Source of the DNA: Gnetum montanum
Lineage: Eukaryota; Streptophyta; Gnetopsida; Gnetales; Gnetaceae
NCBI GenBank assembly: GCA_015680685.1
Contig: MNCI01001300.1
Coordinates: 230,547 to 294,546 of the forward strand
DNA: 64,000 nucleotides
Direction of reading: 5' to 3'
The notes beneath the pieces are model-generated. The model had not been told where the DNA came from. It saw only the letters and a list, made by a program, of their open reading frames with translations, and did no database searches. Position numbers and translations under genes: made by a program. Of this stretch, positions 33,172 through 43,749 are shown piece by piece (within the stretch, counting starts at the first letter, position 1; every line of letters starts with the position of its first letter).

Positions 33172-33222
33172 ATTGGCTTATTGTTGTTTAAATTTTTTTA
33201 ATGAATTTTTGTGTTTTTTTAA

Positions 33223-34530
33223 ATGGCTTTTAAGAAGAAAGATTTTTAAACCTTGAATAAAGATATGAAGAGCATGAAATCTACCTTTTAGCTGATGCTT
33301 GAAAAATTAGATGAGATCAATGCTAAGGTGGATAGAAGTGAAGGTTGTAGTCATATTTTGGCTTGTGATGATGATGAGCATTCATATTAAAATGGTGATG
33401 AAAAAGTTTCATAGCCTAGTGAAAGGAGAGAAAATAAGGAGGAAGAGCAGTCTAGCTATGAGAGTGTGAGAATATATTATTATTGGATTCTATAGGAAGG
33501 AAATCTAAATTTTCATATCATAATTCCAAGATCTCCATAATAAACATCTTCTTCTTCTTATGCAGGATTGGATGATGAAGATGAAGCAAGACTTACTAGA
33601 GAATTCAAGAATATTGCAATACTTATGTTGAACTGAAAAATTTCAATGGTATAGATGGTACCAATGCATTTTCAAGTTGGATAAAGGTACTTGACAAGTA
33701 TTTTGAGCTTGAGGAGGTACCAAATCATCTGAGGGTACTCATTGTTGAATCTAAACCTGAAGGTATGGTTTCAACTTGATGGAAAAAAGAGTTCCAAAGT
33801 TATGTGAGGTAAAATGGTCAACCTATTAGGGATTGGTATTTGAGAAAATATAAATTGAAAATAGAAATTTAAAAAATCTAGGTAGAGATAAGAGATAATC
33901 ATAAAGCTTAAATTTCTTACATAGGGAGGCAAAATGTTAAGGAATTTTAAATTGAATTTTGTGAACAATTCCATTAAGCTAATGTAAATATGAAGAAATA
34001 TGAACATGGTTCAATATTTTGTAGAGGCCTCAAGATGGTGTATTAGTAGGAGTTATCATTCTAAGAGCCTCAAACATTTAATGAGGTTTATGATTTGGCA
34101 CTTAAGGTGGAAAAGAAACTTAGTTAATTTGGGAGTAGGAGTAAACAAGCTTTAAAAGAGAAGAACAAAGGATCCAAGTTTGGGAGATATCCAAGTCAAG
34201 ATTTGAATGCAAGGACAACAACCATAGGAAGAAGTAAGAGAAGGATAATGAGAAGGACAAGGCCAAGAAGAACCAAGGAAAATAAGACAAGATTCAAGGT
34301 AATAATTCATTCAAGTTTCATTGCTTCAAGTGTGAATAACGAGGCCACAAATAATAGGAATGTTCGATTCAAAAGGTAACTAAGGGTAAGGATGTAAAAA
34401 CCATGGAGGTGGAGGAATCATTAAGTCAAGATCTTTAGAAAGGTAATTCTAATGCTCCAAAAATTAAAGAAGTTTCTAAATTGAATTCTTGTGCATTTAT
34501 GCAAAATTGAATAGAGGAGACCATCCAACA
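33223..34530 (+). pseudogene. gag: gag of C
   Basis: From the ATG at 33223 (MAFKKKDF) the sequence has many stops. Pieces fit a Ty3 gag: a Lys/Glu-rich coiled start (MLEKLDEINAKVDRSE), a middle with DDEDEARLTREFKN, and a basic region about 34200-34330 followed by a Cys-rich stretch where a zinc knuckle would be expected (HCFKCE-like, about 34320-34370). It is too degraded for exact limits. Confidence 0.5.
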
Positions 34531-37500
34531 AGAAAGTTGTTGTTTTGGATTAGGGCTAGATTTTTCTTAGTGGGGAATGGATTCATATTTTGATTGATAG
34601 GAGAGTCAAAGAAAATGTTATTCTTTCTAGGATTGTTTCTATATCAGGTTTAGTGAGATATCCTCATCCTAGACCCTACAAGGTGCTTTGGATATCTAAA
34701 GACTTCTCCCAAGATATGAGAGAGTAATGTGTTTTTGAATTTAAAATTGGGAGTTATCATTATGTTATAAAATGTGATTTATTGCTAGTTGATTGTGCTG
34801 ATGTAATTATTGAAAGGTCCTTGAATTTTGACAATGGTGTTTAATTTTATGGAGTAAGAAATGTGTGGAATGTAGCTAGAAATGATGGAATCCATGAGTT
34901 GATTCCTATGATAGCTAAATAAGTGAGGTAGTAAAGCTTAATTATTACTTCTTTAATTGTTCTTATGAAGAGAGAATATGTTATGAAAGATGATGAGGTT
35001 GGTTTTGGCTTTGTGATTATCTCAATTATTTCTTCTAACCATGATTTTGTGTAGTTAGATCTTTCAACAAGTGTGCTAGGGATAAAGGAGCAATTTTTCA
35101 ATGTATTCAAAGAGGAATTAGATGTATTTTCACTAATGAGGAATGTTTAGCACCAAATTAATTTCATCCATAGTGCTACCATTTCAAATGTGAAATCATA
35201 TTGGATGACATAAAATCATAAGGTTGAATTGCAAAGGCAGCTAAAGGAGCTACTTGCAAATGGCTTCATGAAGGAGTCAATTTCTCCTTGTGTAGTTCTA
35301 TTAGTGCTTGTGCTAAAAGAGGATAGTGAAGAATGGAGAATGTATATTAATTCAAGAGCTATGAATAGGATAATAGTGAGGTATGAGTTTCATATTCTAA
35401 GTATGGATGATATCTTTGATATCCTTACTAATGCAAATTTTTTAGCAAAATTGGTTCGCAGAGTGGTTACTATCAAATTTAAATTAGACCTAGTGATGAA
35501 TGGAAGATAGCTTTCAAGACACTAGATTGATTGTTTGAGTGGTTAGTAATGCTATTTAAGCTTTAAAATTCTCCTAGTACATTCATGAGGTTGATGCATA
35601 ATGTCCTCAAGAAATTTATTGGTAAGTATTGTATTATCTTCTTTGATGATATTTTAGGATACAACTCTAATGAGGAAAAGCATTGTATCTCTTGAGGAAA
35701 GTGTGTATGAACTTGGAGGAAGTACATTTGGTGAAAAATATGAAGAAGAGTCAATTATTCAAGAGAAAGATTACATATTTGGAATATGTGATTTCTAAAA
35801 ATCAAAATTGGATGGAAGCTACCATGGTAAAGGCTATTAGAAATTGGTCAAATCCTAGAAATGTTTGGAAGATAAGATCATGTTCTTGGTTTAGTAGGTC
35901 TTTACTAGTCATTCATAAAAAAATTTAGTATTATTTCATGGCCTATATTTTCTTTTCTTAAGAAGAATCAAGATTTCAAGTGGGGTAATGAAACCCAAAG
36001 AAAATTTAACTTGTTGAAGGTAAAAAAAAATTAGTGAAATAGTACTTGTAATACCATATTTCCAGAAGCTTTCTTAGGTGGAGGTGGATGCAAGTAGACT
36101 TGCCATTGGATGGATATTTTCATAAGAAAAAAAACATATGGCTTTATTTTGAAAAACATTGAATGAGTTAAGGTTGAAATGTAATGTATATGAGAAGGAA
36201 TTGTATACTATTCTTTAAATAATAAAGCATTGGAGGCATTATCTATTGCACAAGGAGTTCACTTTGATGAATAACCATAAAGCACTTCAATTTTTAATTT
36301 CCAAAGAAGTTGAGTGTCAAACACATGATGTAGGTGGCATAATTGTAAGAGTTTAATTTTGTTCTTGAGCACAAGAGTGGGAAAGACAATGTGCTAGCAG
36401 ATGCATTTTCAAGGGTGCATATGGTGAATTTTAGTGTGCCTCAGGTGGAAGGTATGAAGGATTTTGCTAAATTATATGGGCATGATTTAGATTTGGATAG
36501 GCTTGGAGAAGTCTCAAAGAATCATTGTTGAGTATGATAGTCCAATGGAGGAACTATCACATTCAAAATGAACTACTATTCAAGAATGGGAAGGTTTATA
36601 TTCCCAATTATGATTTTGGAAAATAGATTTTGGTTAAAAAACATTGTGGTCACATGGGAACAAATAAGAATTAGAGCTTGTGGGTAGGCACTATTTTCGG
36701 CCTAGAATGGTCTATGAGGTATTCAAATTTATGGAGTATTTGACATGTCAAAAATTCAAGGGAGGTAAAGGAATTTATGAAAATTATATGCCCTTTCCAA
36801 TTCCCAAGGGTCATTGGAAACGTATGTTAATGGAATTTGTGAGTTTGATTTTGAAGACCAAAAGTAAAAACAATGTTATTTTTATAGTGGAAAGCACATT
36901 CTCCAAGATGGAACACTTCATTCTTTGCTAAAACGTAAATAATGTATCTCATATTACAAGTTTTCTTTTTTAGCATGTTGTGAGATTATATGAGACTCTA
37001 AATATTGTTAGCAATAGAGATTTCAAGTTTACTAGTCATTTTTACAAATCCATTTGAAATATTTTATGTAAAAAATTTGAATTTTTCTAGTGCATATCAT
37101 CCATATTTTGATGGCCAAATTGAACTATTCAATAAATATTTGCTTATTATTATTTTGATGTGTTTGTGTGAATAATAACTCAATAGGTGGAAGAACTTGT
37201 GTCATATGAGTTTTCCTATAATGATACTTTTCATGTTATTATTGGGAAAAGCTCACTTAAGTTTAACTATGAATTTTATCCAAAGATGATGAACAATGTT
37301 AGGAGCTTTAATGGAGAAGTTCAATCAAATGTTGATTTTATGTGAGAGCTGAAGGATATTCATGCTCAAGTGAAGAAAATAAGAAGAAGGCTAAAGAAAG
37401 AATCTTAAAGAGGAATGAGAGTGAGAGAAAGCCAAAATTTGCTATTGGTGATATTGTTTAGGTACACTTGAAGGAGAAGAGGTTGAAAGATATTAACTTC

Positions 37501-37850
37501 TCAAAATTGAAGGCCAAAAAGATGGGTCCTTTTAGGATAAAGGCTAACATCAATGATAATGATTTTGAAATTGACTTACCAAACTATTTGAGTATGTCTT
37601 TTATTTTTAATGTTGTAGATCTTGTATATTACCGTGGATCTACAAATGATGAAATTTTATAGGGTAACATTGATGAGTTGAAGGGGGCTATTAATAAGTA
37701 CAAGACTTCATAGGAGAGGAAGGAAATAGTACTTAAGAAGAGAAAAGCTTCAAGAAATTATCAAGTAAAAAGGCATGGGTACTTGATTCATTGGAAGGTT
37801 TAAATTTCATGATGTCATATGGATCCACAAGGCCAAACTTGTTAAGTAGG
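34531..37850 (+). pseudogene. pol: pol of C: protease, RT, RNase H, integrase, chromodomain-like end
   Basis: Domains in order, all in broken frames. Protease-proximal: RYPHPRPYKVLWISKD at about 34660. RT: LKELLANGFMKESISPC and DILTNANFLAKL (35229-35510), with the active-site segment CIIFFDDILG at about 35630 (FFDD where YVDD is usual). RNase H: VDASRLAIGW at about 36083 and YEKELYTIL with HWRHYLLHKEF at about 36190-36260. Integrase: a HHCC remnant and YLTCQKFKGG (36680-36800), then MEFVSLILKTKSKN and FSKMEHF where the first catalytic Asp is now Glu, and IVSNRDFKFTSHFY where the second is Asn (about 37005). End: NVVDLVYYRGSTNDE (37600-37660) and a chromodomain-like YQVKRHGYLIHWK at about 37760. 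The enzyme is dead. Confidence 0.8.
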
Positions 37851-37908
37851 GGATCATTTCTACCCTTACTCCATTATTAACTTGAGTTTACTTTTTGAAG
37901 GGTGGGAA

Positions 37909-38259
37909 TGCTAATGTAGGAATACATCTTCCAAATCCATTTTCATCCTTGCAAGTGGAAGACTAAAGATTTTGGATAGCTTAGGATATGTCTTATATCT
38001 TTATAGATGTCTTGCCTAAGATTTTGACGTGCACATGAGACATATTGTTCATTCAAGGGATTTGTTGCCTAAGAGCTGCTAGATCACAATGATTATGCCA
38101 TTTGTATGAAAAATGTCTTGTCCAAGAAGGAACATGGCTTGGCTATAGAGAATACATCTTTAGGGAGATGTCTTGCATGAGAGAAAGATGGATTATCTTT
38201 AGAGGAGATGTCTTGTTAAAATTTTAGATGTCTTTCTTGCATCTTGGGTTTGACAAGCC
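37909..38259 (+). repeat. 3' LTR remnant of C
   Basis: Similar to the first part of 32293-33158, up to CATCTTGGGTTTGACAA, where the match ends abruptly. Confidence 0.65.
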
Positions 38260-39435
38260 AAGACTCAATGATACTTATGTTTATTAAGACTCCTCTTGGA
38301 TTTATTAGACTAGTTTTTGAAGTCCTTTTACATATTTTTTAAATTTCTAACTCAATGGTACTTAGTGGAATTACCAAGCCAAGACTCTTACCACTAAGTT
38401 CAAATAAAGACTAAGTAGAAAAAATGAGAGCATGGATGGAAACGAAGTCTATGAGATAAATGAAGATGTTTCGAGGAATACAAAGATGTCAAAATGACAA
38501 AGTAATTCTCTAAATCTCAAAGTGTGCAATCAAAGTAGACACCTCACAAAAGCAACAGACATCTATCTCAGAGAGTAGATGCCTCATTGTAGATGTCTCC
38601 ACTTTTAGGTAGATGTATCTCTTGTATTGTGGCTAGTTGTAGTTAGACATATTATCCTTGAAGTAGATATCTAAAATAGCTATTTAGAAGCTATCACATG
38701 AATTCTGAGGAGTTTTTGTAACCTCAAAGGGTATAGGATGAAGTGAAATTCTTGGGAAAGATGCAAGTATTTTTCATTGCCAAATCTATCAAAGGCTACT
38801 CAAAGAGATTTTTTGAGTTTTTTCTTAATTGTATTATCATTTATATGTATTGGTTGTATTGAGCCTCATTGCAAGGACTTTGTAAATTAGGTTACACTTT
38901 CTTCTTGATCTTTTTCTTTCTTTCCTTGTAGCCTTGTGGGATTTATGTGCTTCTTGTGGGATGGCATCTTTGTTGAGCTTTCCAAGATCTTGCAAGCTTA
39001 AGTGGTTTTGTAGTGGAAAAATACTCTAGTGTGGAGCTCACATTTGTAAAGATTGTGGGATCCTTTACATTACATTTTGAGCTTGTTGAGACCTTTCAAG
39101 GTTGAGTGATTTCATGATGATGAAATATTTTAGAGTGGAGCTCAAATTTTGTAAAGGTTGTGGTGCCCTTTAAACCATATTTTGAGCTTGTTAGGAACTT
39201 GCAGGATTGAGTGGTTTCATAGTGATGAAACAAGTTAGAGTGGAGCTCAAATCTTATAAAGATTGTGGTGTCATTTAAACCACATTTTAAATAAACAAAG
39301 TCTACAGGTATGCATAGATTCTACCCTTCGAGTATGGACATATCCATGTTACGTAAAAATTATGTTTGATTTTGGTGGCTACAATTTTAGTTGGGGAACT
39401 TATTTAACTTGCTCCTTCTAAGTTCTCAATCCAAA
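38260..39435 (+). repeat. Probable Copia LTR/leader with tandem repeats
   Basis: The sequence before the Copia primer site, presumably its 5' LTR; the start is uncertain. It contains a direct repeat AAGCCAAGACTC at about 38258 and 38380, several AGATGTCT-like words at 38470-38600, and three tandem units of about 105-110 bp at 38968-39288 (each with GTGGAGCTCA and ATTTTGAGCTTGTT). Confidence 0.5.
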
Positions 39436-39437
39436 AT

Positions 39438-39450
39438 TGGTATTAGAGCC
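39438..39450 (+). promoter_or_regulatory. Primer-binding site, initiator-Met tRNA (Copia element D)
   Basis: TGGTATTAGAGCC differs by one C-to-T change from the usual TGGTATCAGAGCC, and lies 54 bp before the gag ATG, as expected. Confidence 0.8.
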
Positions 39451-39491
39451 CAATAACCTCAAGTTTGTGCCTCACATTTCAAGAGTGAATG

Positions 39492-41146
39492 ATGGAGGGG
39501 ACATCTCACACTAATCCATTGATGTTCAATGTGTTTGAATTTACATATTGGAAGGCAAGAATGCAAGGATTCTTTGAATCCATGAAATTTGAAGTCTGAG
39601 AGTTAATTCTTGAAGGCTACACACCACCCATTGATAACACCACAAGAGCGCTCAAGAAACGAAGCAAATGGACCTCAGAAGAAAAAGATAAGGTCAAGTT
39701 TGACTCAAAAGCTAAAAATTATTTGTATTATGCATTGAATAAATTTGAGTTTAATAGAATAGCTAGGTTTAAAATAGCAAAGGAAATATGGGAAACTTTA
39801 GAGGCAACCTAGAAGGGTATATATATTGTCAAGAAATCAAAACTTTTAGTGTTGCAAAGTGAATATGACAAACTTAAAATGAAAGGAGAAGAAAAGATTA
39901 TGGACTACTTCTCAATGAAAAATGATATTGTAGTAGCCATATGAGGGATGGAAAAGGACCTGCGAGAGAGTAATATGATCATAAAACTGATTAGAACCTT
40001 GTAGCCCAAGTTTAGATCAAAACTCACAACCATGGAAGAAATTAGAGATTTCTTGGTGCTAAAATTTAAAGAGCTTCAAAGTTCTCTTACTACTTATGAA
40101 ATTAATCTTATAAGTGAAGGAGCCATAAAAGAAAAGCCCATCACCCTCAAATTTTCATCAAAGAAGAATGATATGGTTGAACAAGATACAAATAGTGAAG
40201 ATGAATTAGTTGTTCCATTAAGGAAAGTTCAAAGACTTCTTCCTAGAAAAGGAAGATGCTTTAATCAACTAGGGCCCAATCAATCCAGCACAAAAGGTAG
40301 AGAAAAGGATAAGAATTTCAAAAATTCAATTTTTGATGAATTTTCTATAGAATGTTGGGTATGTGATGGAAGAGACTATGTGGCTTCCAAATGTCCTAGT
40401 GCTAGCAAGATCTAAAAAAAAGAAGAAGATCAATCTAAAGTTGAGTCCAAAAAGGACTTCTTCACTAGTTGGGATGAAGAATAAAGTGAAGAGACCTCAC
40501 AAGATTCACATCTCATTTACATGACTCTTACAGAAGATGATAATAGAACAACTAAAGATGATGATCAAATAATAGAGATTAATGAAGAAAGGTGTGGCCT
40601 ATTGTGTAATGAACTTTTGTCCTTTCAAAGTCTTTGTATCAAGATAAATAAGGCTTTAAAAGATAAGGATCAAGAATTATCTCTACTCAACATAAAATAT
40701 TTAGATATCTCACAAAAAAAATTAGACCTAAGGGTTGAGAATAAAAAACTAACCTTTTCTTATGAGTATATTGAAAAAGAACTTGCAGATACAAAACTTG
40801 TGAATGAGAGACTTGTCAAAGGAAGGAGTCCCTTCATGTACTTCTAGGAAAAGAATGAAACCCACATGATAAAAGTGGATTGGGATGCTATCAACAAGAA
40901 GAAGTATCAACATCCAAACAAAAGGTTGGACCAAGGTTAGAAGTATCAATAAACACTTCATCCAAACAAATGGCAGCTCTAATTTTTATCCATTTTAACC
41001 AAAGTGGAAAGGCTAGATGCTATTATTATGGTATCATTGGGCATAAACAGTGGAATTACAATTTAAAATATCACCACATGAATACTTGGTCATATGATAA
41101 GGCTATTTGGTCTTACCTAAAGGTACCCAGAAAGGAAATCCTATAG
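39492..41146 (+). pseudogene. gag: Copia gag (UBN2 type) with two degraded zinc knuckles
   Basis: From the ATG at 39492 a single frame can be followed for about 450 codons to 40847, interrupted by seven stops but no frameshift. The first 200 residues have the UBN2/Copia gag pattern: FEFTYWKARMQGFFES near the start, then EIWETLEA, LQSEYDKLKMKGEEKIMDYF and MEEIRDFLVLKFKELQSSL. A zinc knuckle reads CWVCDGRDYVASKC, with Tyr in place of His. A coiled-coil-like section follows (40640-40810). In a shifted frame, CYYYGIIGHKQWNY (about 41015-41060) is a second knuckle with two Cys changed to Tyr. No protease, integrase or RT follows; the element is truncated. All seven stops can be explained by single C-to-T or G-to-A changes. 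Confidence 0.85.
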
Positions 41147-41596
41147 AATAAAAGGGAGTGAAAGATAAATCAAAAGAATAAGGAAAGTAAAAAGCTATGG
41201 AGAATTAAGTAAAAAGAAGATGGTGAAAGCACCCTCACTAGTAGTTTCATGAAGGGAAGTTAGATGTTGGAAATACAAGAAATTTGTATGAAGATAGGAG
41301 GAATTTCAAAAGGAGAGCCTTGAAGCACCACTATAATTTTCATGTTGTAGCCATTTTTCATCATTTAGCCTTCACCCCATGAAACCCAAGGCAAAAATTC
41401 ATTGTAAATGTGAAGGTTATAACCCATAGGGGACAATCTCACATATTTCATGCTTTTGGGGTTGAAAAATGGCTCATAAGTGGTTAAAGCCTCATCTCCT
41501 AAGTGGAAAAAGTCATGTACTATCTATGTTTAGGCTTGTGGGGGGTTCAAAAATGCCTTTTGGAATGCCAAAAATGGAAATTTGATGGGTTTTATG
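41147..41596. other. Stretch without a supported gene
   Basis: Unrecognised sequence between the Copia gag and the gap; no pol motifs. Confidence 0.5.
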
Positions 41597-41641
41597 NNNN
41601 NNNNNNNNNNNNNNNNGCGGGGGGGGGGGGGGGGGGGGGGG
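41597..41641. other. Assembly gap (20 N) and poly-G run
   Basis: 20 unresolved bases at 41597-41616 are followed by GC and about 24 G in a row. A fixed-size gap next to a long G homopolymer is typical of sequencing or assembly error, so continuity across this point is not assured. Confidence 0.9.
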
Positions 41642-41649
41642 TGGTAGAC

Positions 41650-41865
41650 CTCACCTACCCCTAGTGTGGAGGAATGTAAATCACCTACTCAGAGCATGGA
41701 AGGGTAGACCTCAATGTGAAGGGATATGGTGGCATCTATGCTCAGCATGGAAACTTCACCCCCAACATGGAGATTTCACCCCCAATGTGGAGACTACATT
41801 TTTAGCATGGAGATTGCATTCCCCTAGTATAGAAGCTACATGCACTAGATTTCAACATTCCATGC
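41650..41865 (+). repeat. Decayed minisatellite, unit about 20 bp
   Basis: Repeats of the form CAGCATGGAAACTTCACCCC, CAACATGGAGATTTCACCCC, CAATGTGGAGACTACATTTT, TAGCATGGAGATTGCATTCC lie side by side; more diverged units flank them. Confidence 0.65.
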
Positions 41866-42822
41866 ACTTCAGCATTGACCATGCACTTCGGGGAGGATGA
41901 TAGAAGGCCTAGGATAGAAGATCTTACTTTAGTGTAGATGGTGTGCCCTTGTTACTATTTATAGTAAATGGAATGACCATGGGGGTTTGGCACTTTCCAT
42001 ACATAGTAACCCCCAAAATTGGGCATCCATCTCCCATGTACATGACAAAAATTTGTAGCAATTTTCAGCCAATATTTCAACCAAATTATAGCCATTTTGC
42101 AACCTAATCCATGGCCCTAAACTTATGAAAATCAGCCTCAAACACCATTTTGAGGTTCCACAATTTTTTCATTCACATACTTTGGAATTTGTAGCACTTG
42201 AGAGCTCTTACACACTTGTAGAAGCACAAATTCTCAGGTCTCTTCAGCATGGAATCCCTTGTGGCCCTATAACACCCATTACCCCCTTGAGATTTTTGAG
42301 TTTTTGTGTTTCTATGTTACACTCTTAGGAACCCCAAATCTCAGTGTAGAGCACTATGGTAGACCAAATCCTACACTTTTCTCACTCACCAACAGTAGCC
42401 AACATGGTATATTTGGAGCAATAGTAAAGAAGGTTCAATAACATTGAGAGTGGCTAAGCATCCAAATTGTGAAGTGGATTATATCGACTTTAATGGACTC
42501 TAAACCCTCACCCAAGGGAACCCCCTTTGCTCTTCCACCAGCAACTTTTGTACACATCTCATGAGCTAATTCTTTATTTTTAATAAAGTTATATAGTTTT
42601 AGTTTTATGTGCAATTCATATTTTCTTTCAGTTTTCCAAATCTCTAATTTTTACATTTTTATTTTCTCTAATCTTATTTTGCATTTCATAAGTCACTGGG
42701 TGATCTATTGGACCATTTGGGGTACCTTGAATTCTATGTTTTTAGAGGCCATAGAGATTTGGAGTTAATGCTATGTGCTAAGATCTTTACTTTTCCAGTG
42801 ATCGAGTGTTTTAGTCACAATA
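41866..42822 (+). repeat. Probable 5' LTR of T1
   Basis: Sequence upstream of the T1 primer site. Its last 150 bp resemble the T2 LTR end in outline (TAAGTCACTGGGTGATCTATTGGACCATTTGGGG). A CTATTTATAG box lies at about 41950. The start is not determined. Confidence 0.4.
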
Positions 42823-42828
42823 GATTTC

Positions 42829-42847
42829 TAGCACTAGAAGGAGGGCC
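42829..42847 (+). promoter_or_regulatory. Primer-binding site, tRNA-Asn type (T1)
   Basis: TAGCACTAGAAGGAGGGCC. With two G-to-A changes it fits the complement of the plant tRNA-Asn 3' end (TGGCGCTAGAAGGAGGGC). Confidence 0.7.
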
Positions 42848-43749
42848 TCCACCTAATTTCTTTGTTAACATCTATTTTCCCCATTGCCAATAGTGTATAC
42901 CATTTGAAAATCTTCATTTTTGAGCCAAAATCTTCAAAGTTGCATTATAATCAATGCTATATTCCATCCTTCTTTACTCCCAAAATCTAGTGTGGAAGTG
43001 ACAGGTGTTTGGGTATTGAAATTTTTACAATCGTTGATGTGAATTTCCAAAGCCAACATTGATTTTTTGGTGCATTTTCTTCCTCCCCTTGGCTACCAAA
43101 ATTCTCTCAGTTTTCAGTGTTGGTGGTTTTAGCCCTTTCAAAAGCCACTAGACTTCCAAAAGTTCACTAAACTCCCATCCCCCCTTCCTAGCTGAGCAAA
43201 TTGGCAACCTACCAAAACCATTTTTTGGTGGAAAGCATCAACTTTCCACTTTGGTTTCCAACACCTCCGTTTACCAATGTTTACAAGAAAGGTATGCGAT
43301 CTCCCTAATTTCACCTCTTTCTTTTTTCCTATTGCACCCAGCATAGGTGCATTTAGGAAGCTTAGCATTGATAATTTTTGGAACTTTATTTCTAGATTTC
43401 CATTGTTGGCAAAGGGATGTACCTCCCTTAACCCCCACTTACTATTTATAATAAGTATCCTATTTTTAGTCATTTTTTTCTTCTTTTAGCCATTTTTAAA
43501 TTTCACTTGCTAGAATCTACTCTTTTTTGTCTTTATAACCTATCCTAATCCATTTTCAACATCATAGCTATGTATTTCAAATAATTGACCAAGTTGCCAT
43601 TTGATTTCATTGACAACAAGTCTAGCTACCAAGTTGTAAGGATATATGATCCCAAGGAATGCACGATAGTCAAATGTAGATAATTTTGAAGACTTAGGGG
43701 GTAGAGCCCTAACTTCTTGGTAATAAATGAAGAGCACTATAGCTTCATT

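Larger units (their letters stand above)
32293..38259 (+). mobile_element. C: decayed chromovirus (Ty3/Gypsy), 3' LTR truncated
   Basis: The 5' LTR is 32293-33158, the initiator-Met primer site 33160-33171, gag about 33223-34530, then protease, RT, RNase H, integrase and a chromodomain-like end up to about 37845. A polypurine tract (GAAGGGTGGGAA) follows at about 37897, and a 351-bp remnant of the 3' LTR at 37909-38259. This is the only element in the window with a recognisable polymerase. Stops and frameshifts are frequent throughout. The 3' LTR breaks off at the start of the Copia-related sequence. Confidence 0.8.

Noticed and set aside
36680-36931. Free-standing 83-codon gene
   Set aside because: It is the integrase part of the chromovirus pol, isolated by stops on both sides.
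41619-41641. G-quadruplex or telomere-like G run
   Set aside because: It touches a 20-N gap and is a plain homopolymer, most likely an artefact.
43138-43473. 111-codon minus-strand ORF
   Set aside because: It lies in the leader between primer site and gag of T1, has no recognisable motif and no counterpart in T2.
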